DNA of 64,000 bases from Melanocharis versteri (taxonomy: Eukaryota; Chordata; Aves; Passeriformes; Melanocharitidae): assembly GCA_013397845.1 (NCBI GenBank), contig VZTG01006071.1, positions 210,979-274,978 on the forward strand. The letters run 5' to 3'. Shown here one piece after another: positions 58,801-64,000 of this stretch. Both the position numbers and the translations under genes were made by a program. The notes below the pieces were generated by a model. It saw nothing but the letters and a program-made list of their open reading frames with translations, was not told the origin of the DNA and did not search any database. The first letter of the stretch is position 1. Each line of letters opens with the position of its first letter.

Positions 58801-60829
58801 TGTTAGATACCTCACTTTCAGAAACAGCTCAGGTTTTCTGCACACACTAACCTAAAAAAGGCCTTCAATATAAAGGAAAATAAGAAGAAGAATAATCAGC
58901 GGATAATGGAGGAAAGGATGGCAAGACAGTAGTCTTTCAGGAAGAAGACTCAAAGCTTAGTTTTCTCGAGGTCCCATTCAACTTCCTTTTACTTATTTCC
59001 CATATTTTATCTTCCTTCCTTACAAAGCCGAGCAGCTGCTGCTTAACCCAGTCGTGCATGCCATTTCCCGTTGCCTGTGGGAGCTCATCCTGCTGATAGC
59101 ATGGGCTAGAAGCCCTCAGTTGTTACTGGTATCCTTGCTGGACTGCCATGGCTGTCTCAGTGGCACTTCTTCAGGAGCAGGGAGCCTGCTGTGGGATGTG
59201 TCTGCATGGGTGCAACCAACAGGTGGGAGCACTGAAGCTTCACATGTCTCCCTGCCCTGCTCCCGGAGGCAGTGAAGATTATTGTTTCAGCTGTCATTAA
59301 ATGAGCAGAGTTTCTGATCCACCTAGCTGGGGTGAGAGCCTCCCCAGCCTTTCAGTCTATTAAGAAAGTTTAGCCTGGAGGCAAGACTTTACCTGCTTCT
59401 ACAGACACTTTTCCTGCTGCTTCGGTGAATTAAAGGCGATAACAGCAGGAGAACATTAGCAACACATTAACTGCAGGGTAGAAATTTGCCATCACTAATT
59501 CATTCAGAGTTTGGAATAGTCACTATTGCCTCTATGCATTTGGAATACTATGAATTAATTAAATGTTAAGAATAATTTGCAGTCTTTAATTTTTGCTGTC
59601 TGACTGTGAGCCCATGAGCAGGTCTGTGATCTCAATTACATCATTCCACCTCTCACTGAGATCAGCTATTGACTTGAAAGGCCGAGGCTCTTTGGTAAAG
59701 CAGCATGACTTTCCTGTTCAAGATAAATATTTCTCCAGTGCGAGGTTTTATTTTTTTATTTCTCGTGGCAGGCTGTAAAAATGAACTTGTGGAATTTAAG
59801 CGACTAATTACAAGAAGTTCTTATTATCCAGATAAATTGTCAGCTGTAATGTGCAGTGATAGTGATCTTAATTTTTGAATAAGGATCAGCAGGGTTAGCT
59901 TCTTCAAAATACTGTACTTGTAAAGCAGTCCTTGTAAAGCAAAGGACTGTTACCTTTCTTACAGACAGGATCAGTAGTGTTCACCCTGAGTAGCATCAAA
60001 AGTATTTGGGTCTGATTCATACAGGGCAAAAGCAGCAACAGACCATTTGTACTTTCATATTTCTTACAAAAAACAAAATTCAGCATCATTTATAATTACT
60101 CTGAGACAAAGACTATTAATTAAGAAATATTTTACATATCTACACTACAGGTCTTTTTCAGTCACCTGTCCCTATCTTGTATATACTACAGAAATTATTA
60201 TGAGGTGAGTAGGCTGAGCTTCATCCCCTCCAGGGGCAAGAAGAGCACTCAGAAGGACCTTGATGCTCGGAAGAGTGCCAGACTATAGAAAGGGAAAGGA
60301 AAAAATAAGTGTGAGAGCACACTCCAAAGAATATCTTCAGTGCTTTAGGTCCTTGCCAGGATCACCAAAGGGTTTAATGTTTTTTTACCAAGGGGTATAG
60401 CAGATGGTTCCAGGCTGAGGGGAGCCCAGAGCTGAGGCTGTCCCTTTCTTACACAGATATCCTTACAGCAGTAAGTGAAACATGGGCAGTGCTGTCCTCA
60501 CCACCGTGGTTGTAGCTGTGCTCCTGCCATGAGATCATTACAGAAACAGGCAGCTCCTCGGAGATGGTGGTCCAAGCAAGCATACGCAGTGGCATGACAG
60601 GAAACACCCAGGAAATTTGGCCTTGGAGTCTTAGGTGCCTGCGGTATCTCAGAAGATCATCTTCCTGGATCCCTCCCGCCAATAAATGTAGATTGTAAAT
60701 CCCACTTGAAAGGGCGATGTAGGCACTGATGCGCTTCCTTGGAAGCAGCTGCTAGTCATTGCTTAACCCCACAGAGATGCCATCGAGCGGCACACAGACA
60801 CAGTGATACTCTATTGTGTTTTGTTTCAG
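55853..60829 (+). other. MSRB3: MSRB3 intron 5 (5.0 kb, phase 0)
   Basis: GT-AG intron with donor GTTAGT and acceptor TTTTGTTTCAG. It contains a short C-rich patch (two C-runs at 58754-58767) and a perfect 8-bp hairpin at 59936-59959. No open frame here looks coding and no interspersed repeat is recognisable. Confidence 0.9.
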
Positions 60830-60994
60830 TGTGGTGCTCACCTGGGGCATATTTTTGATGATGGACCTCGCCCAACTGGCAAACGGTACTGTACAAACTC
60901 TGCTTCATTATCTTTCAAGCCAGCAGACAAGAGCAACGCTGGAGAAGGCAGCGGTAATGCCAGTCCTGCCCAAACAGGCAAAGCTGAGCTGTAG
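60830..60994 (+). CDS. MSRB3: MSRB3 coding exon 6: catalytic Cys and C-terminus
   Basis: Encodes residues 131-184 and a TAG stop. It opens CGAHLGHIFDDGPRPTGKRY, where Cys131 completes the second zinc pair and His134 and His137 line the active site. Catalytic Cys151 follows in RYCTNS with Asn153 next to it. The enzyme is therefore the Cys type and needs no selenocysteine. The tail is Ser/Gly/Asn-rich and low in complexity (about 162-180), ending KAEL. That is the ER-retention-type signal described for mammalian MSRB3A, which would be silent in the mitochondrial form encoded by exon 1. NAS at 173-175 is a possible but poor glycosylation site because Pro follows. Confidence 0.98.
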   Translation, partial: CGAHLGHIFDDGPRPTGKRYCTNSASLSFKPADKSNAGEGSGNASPAQTGKAEL

Positions 60995-63378
60995 GATGAA
61001 GCAAAGCCTGCAGAAAACTGCATTGATCCCACACAGCTTACAAGGAATGTTTTCTAGTTTTCAAGTTGCCTGCTCTCTTATATCCTAAGAATGTTCAAAT
61101 GTATGAAAGCATTTTGCACCATCCTTCTTCTTCCTCACCTTTTCAGAACTGAGGCCTTGCCTGCCAGTGCATTTACTGTATAATTGGATTGAAAAATGTA
61201 TTGACTGAGTCCACAGGTTTTCTTTTTTCTTCTTTTCTTTGAGATTTCTTTGGGGAAATCTTTAAATTGAGAGGCTTTGACATCATTAGTTTTTAGTTTC
61301 TTCTTAATGCTGTGTTACTCTAGGTTTAAGCACTATTCCTTTTTGCATAAGAAATGGGACTTGTGTTTATCTTCAGTCTATAGGAAATTTCTGGGCATAA
61401 GAAAATCCTGAATTCCTAGCACATCTCTGCTTTGTTCTGACTTGTGAGGCATGCAGCCTTTGGTCATATGTATTCAACCATCTCCCAGCATCAGCCACAC
61501 CTTGCAAAAACTTGTAGTTATGGCTGTTCCTTCCCAACTGAAAGAGATGGATGAGATGTTAAAACCATCCTTTGGCTAATTTACTGCCAAAATTTCAAGG
61601 GTGTGCTTGAGAGGATGTAAACATTGTCTCAGCATCTGTGTTTCTCCTTTGTTTGGTATTTAAATCAAGGTTTTAACTAGTAAGTCTCACTTTTGCAGGC
61701 TACTAATGAGGCTTTGTCTGTTTTCAAGGCCTGTTCAACAAGTGTAAAGCAAATCTGAATTAAAGTTGAAATCTGCAGGGGGTAATTATATGGGCAAGTG
61801 CAGAGATAAACTTGCAAAGTGAAGTAGATGAAGGATGACACTAGGCTCTTTATCTTGTCGGTTGCTACAAGGATTCAGAAACATGACAGCTTCTGCTAGA
61901 GGGGAGTTTAGGAATGAATGCAGTGGAAAGAGGGAGACCCTCCTGACTTATCCAGTTTTAAAGATTAGCTGGTCTGGATGCAAACTGCACACAAGATCCA
62001 GCCTTTAATTTGTGCAATTGCGATGTAGGACATGAGTGACAGCATTGGTGTAAGAAATGAATTTGAAAAAAGCCTGTCACAGCTCTAGAAATTTTCATGT
62101 GGCAAAATTCACTGTCCCGTAAGACGTTTTTCACAGCTGCTTTTAGATTTTGTTGAATAACACTTCGAATTGTGCATAATACTGTTCTTTAAGCTATACT
62201 ATACAGTATTTGCTAACACCACTTTGCCTTTAAACACTGAGAGACTTAATGAATACGGCATTTACTTTTACTAGCAAACTTTGTGACTAACATGTTTGGA
62301 TCCAATTTTATTTTTAGTAGGAACAAAGCAACCACTGATTTTTATGGAAGCAGGATTGAGGTTTTTATGTCAGTGATAATAAACATATTATCTAAAGTTC
62401 AAACATCCTTCAGTTAAAATATAGCTACTGTGAAAGCATATGGAGTGGTCAGAATTGCCTTTTCTTTAGCAACATTAGAAAGACATGAAAAAACATACTG
62501 CACCTTAACATTTAATAGATGCAAATAAGGATGATAAATATTTACAGCTAAAACACTTGGGCTCTGCTGTAGTGAGCACCTACTTATATGAGTATTACCG
62601 CAGATGTCAAGCAAGGAATTGCTCTTTAGCTGCAGGAAAGGTTGTGCAGATTGGCCTTTGGTGTTTCAAGGCAGTCGAGTTTCTCCTAGTGTTGTTAGGT
62701 TTTAGCAATTTCTTCTAGAAAGACTGCTTTTATCCCTTGCTTTTATTTAAAGAATAGTAGGTTTTCTCTACCACATTTTCTGAAATAAACATTAAAGAGG
62801 CAGCATCTATAAAAATGTGGTATATAAATGTGGTTTAATTCCAGATTGCTCTTCGATTTAAGTATTATCAAATTTCAGTATATTCCTGCCTTATGTTAAA
62901 GAAATATATTACTTAAGCTTCAGAACACAGTAATGTATGCTGTCCTACAGGAGATTTATTTTTGCAGGATATGGAATGCAATGAAATGAGTCAATATGGT
63001 GAGGTGTATGTGATCTCTGGGAGTTAGATCATTTAATATAGGAAATGCATTGTTCTTGTGCACAAGCTATACCACAGCACAGTGCAAGGTAAGACAGATT
63101 TCCTTTTACTGCTTTTAGAAGATGCTAGTAAGGGCTAGTATTGAACCCTCCAAATTTGGTTCACTCTGGTGATGGTCGTGACAGAGGAAACTTGGGAGCT
63201 GAGCACAATGTATAGAATAATAGAATATTTCTGTATGTTTAAATTTTGCACTGTCTAGATGCTTATAAAAACTGAATGCAAACTGTGTAGAAATAGTAAA
63301 CTATATTTTCTAATATCTCTATTTTATTCAGATGTTTAAATAAGATACCTTAAAAATCATGTAAGTCACACGTTATTT

Positions 63379-63432
63379 ATATATTATATATATATATAAA
63401 ATTGCACATGTTTTTTATATATATATATGTAC
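63379..63432. repeat. (TA)n / AT-rich microsatellite in the 3'UTR
   Basis: Two TATATA-type runs, about 63383-63400 and 63416-63428, are separated by AAATTGCACATG and followed by ACACACACA. The block is a compound dinucleotide repeat within the presumed 3'UTR. Confidence 0.85.
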
Positions 63433-63583
63433 ACACACATTTATTATTTGAGTATAATTTTAGCCTTCTGTACCTTTTTAATAACTAAAACCTTTCCATA
63501 AGAGGGTTCAATACTTTTAAGAAATCAAATATACATTTTTCAAATCAAATTTGTTTTCATATATTTGCTGTACACAAATATAA

Positions 63584-63589
63584 AATAAA
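63584..63589 (+). terminator. MSRB3: Candidate main poly(A) signal of MSRB3
   Basis: Canonical AATAAA followed by TTCTTTATAAATAATTCTG and then T/GT-rich sequence, the usual layout of a vertebrate cleavage site. It is the most distal AATAAA seen before the end of the window. Confidence 0.6.
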
Positions 63590-63610
63590 TTTCTTTATAA
63601 ATAATTCTGT

Positions 63611-64000
63611 TCTGCTTACTAATTTGTCTGGTTTTATGTCACATTTCTGCATCCTTCACTGCAGGATGTCTTAGGGAGCTGCTTTTACTTTGCTTTCCCC
63701 TAACTTACTGCGAATATTGTACATACAATGCCTTATCTCCAGCAGGTTGCTGGCAGGGACACAGCACTGCAGGGTACCAGGTGTCCTTGCACCTACCAGC
63801 TTTCAAGAGACTACCACAAACACTCAGGCCTCAGCAGAGCAAGGAAATGTTTAGAGAAAGGCTCAACTTGAACTTAGCAGAAGTTCTAGCCTCTTCTGAA
63901 AGATTCAATGTGGGATGTGGTGAGTTGCAGGCAAGCATGTCATTGGAGCCCTGCAGTGCCCAGGCTCCATCTGCCGTGGAGGAATGTAGCTGGCAACATC
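63611..64000. other. Sequence downstream of MSRB3
   Basis: About 390 bases beyond the presumed cleavage site. GC content rises a little, but I see no exon, repeat or motif that I can support. Confidence 0.5.

Larger units (their letters stand above)
1708..63610 (+). other. MSRB3: MSRB3 gene, mitochondrial-type transcript (exons 1-6)
   Basis: Six exons join in frame: coding parts 1759-1834, 15324-15432, 17248-17325, 25063-25091, 55755-55852 and 60830-60994, giving 555 nt and 184 residues plus stop. Intron phases are 1, 2, 2, 1 and 0, and every split codon is restored to the residue expected for MSRB3. The enzyme reduces methionine-R-sulfoxide in proteins, with zinc as a structural metal and thioredoxin-type reductants. 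In mammals, alternative N-termini send it to the ER or mitochondria, and human loss causes deafness DFNB74 (known from the family). Seen here: CxxC pairs at residues 79/82 and 128/131, SGWPSF at 97-102, GAHLGH at 132-137, catalytic Cys151 in RYCTNS, and a C-terminal KAEL. The length matches the mammalian mitochondrial isoform, about 185 residues from memory. The 3' boundary is inferred from a poly(A) signal and the 5' boundary from a splice acceptor, so the true first exon lies upstream. Confidence 0.95.
60995..63610 (+). other. MSRB3: MSRB3 3'UTR (about 2.6 kb)
   Basis: Sequence after the TAG stop is AT-rich and has no coding features. AATAAA occurs at 62378-62383, 62784-62789 and 63584-63589. 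The last is followed within about 25-60 nt by T/GT-rich sequence (TTTGTCTGGTTTTATGTC), making it the best candidate for the main poly(A) site. Mammalian MSRB3 also has a long 3'UTR. A TA-rich simple repeat lies near the end. The end coordinate is an estimate; the earlier signals could give shorter forms. Confidence 0.7.

Noticed and set aside
60830..63610. Possible selenoprotein with a SECIS element in the 3'UTR
   Set aside because: The catalytic position is encoded by TGT (Cys151) and there is no in-frame TGA, so no selenocysteine insertion is needed; MSRB1, not MSRB3, is the selenoprotein of this family.

Overview
This is a vertebrate window, most likely from a bird. It holds one protein-coding gene spread over about 62 kb, MSRB3 (methionine-R-sulfoxide reductase B3), on the + strand. 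The bird assignment rests on three things: degraded CR1 LINE 3' ends as the only recognisable interspersed repeats, no SINEs that I could see, and a protein very close to what I remember of vertebrate MSRB3. A crocodilian or turtle cannot be fully excluded by eye.

Layout. Positions 1-470 are a CpG-rich promoter-like island that opens with a 17-bp tandem repeat, followed by a CR1 relic (445-640). The first supported coding exon (1708-1834) carries the mitochondrial leader that starts MSAFNLLHLV. It is followed by a 13.5-kb intron, exon 2 (15324-15432), a 1.8-kb intron with an internal CpG island, exon 3 (17248-17325), a 7.7-kb intron, a 29-nt micro-exon 4 (25063-25091), a 30.7-kb intron with another CpG island near 45.6-46.15 kb, exon 5 (55755-55852), a 5-kb intron, and exon 6 (60830-60994) with a 3'UTR of about 2.6 kb. 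The six coding pieces join without a frame break into 184 residues. Every intron has GT-AG ends, and the codons split at junctions are restored correctly.

The protein has the complete MsrB fold signature: two CxxC zinc-binding pairs, the SGWPSF segment, the GAHLGHIFDDGP segment, and a catalytic Cys in RYCTNS. It ends in KAEL, the ER-retention-type tail known from mammalian MSRB3A. The N-terminus found here is the mitochondrial form. I could not find a signal-peptide exon for an ER form; it may lie upstream of the window, in the GC-rich island that contains unresolved bases, or be absent.

The rest is non-coding intron. I saw no RNA genes, CRISPR arrays or intact mobile elements, and no second convincing gene. 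The more interesting non-coding signals are two intronic CpG islands, a strong match to the CTCF motif with a second near match, a G-quadruplex-type G-run cluster, an intronic CAG/CTG tract of 12 units, an identical 21-bp sequence present twice in intron 4, and seed-type microRNA matches in the 3'UTR. I found no evidence of an undescribed multi-gene system.
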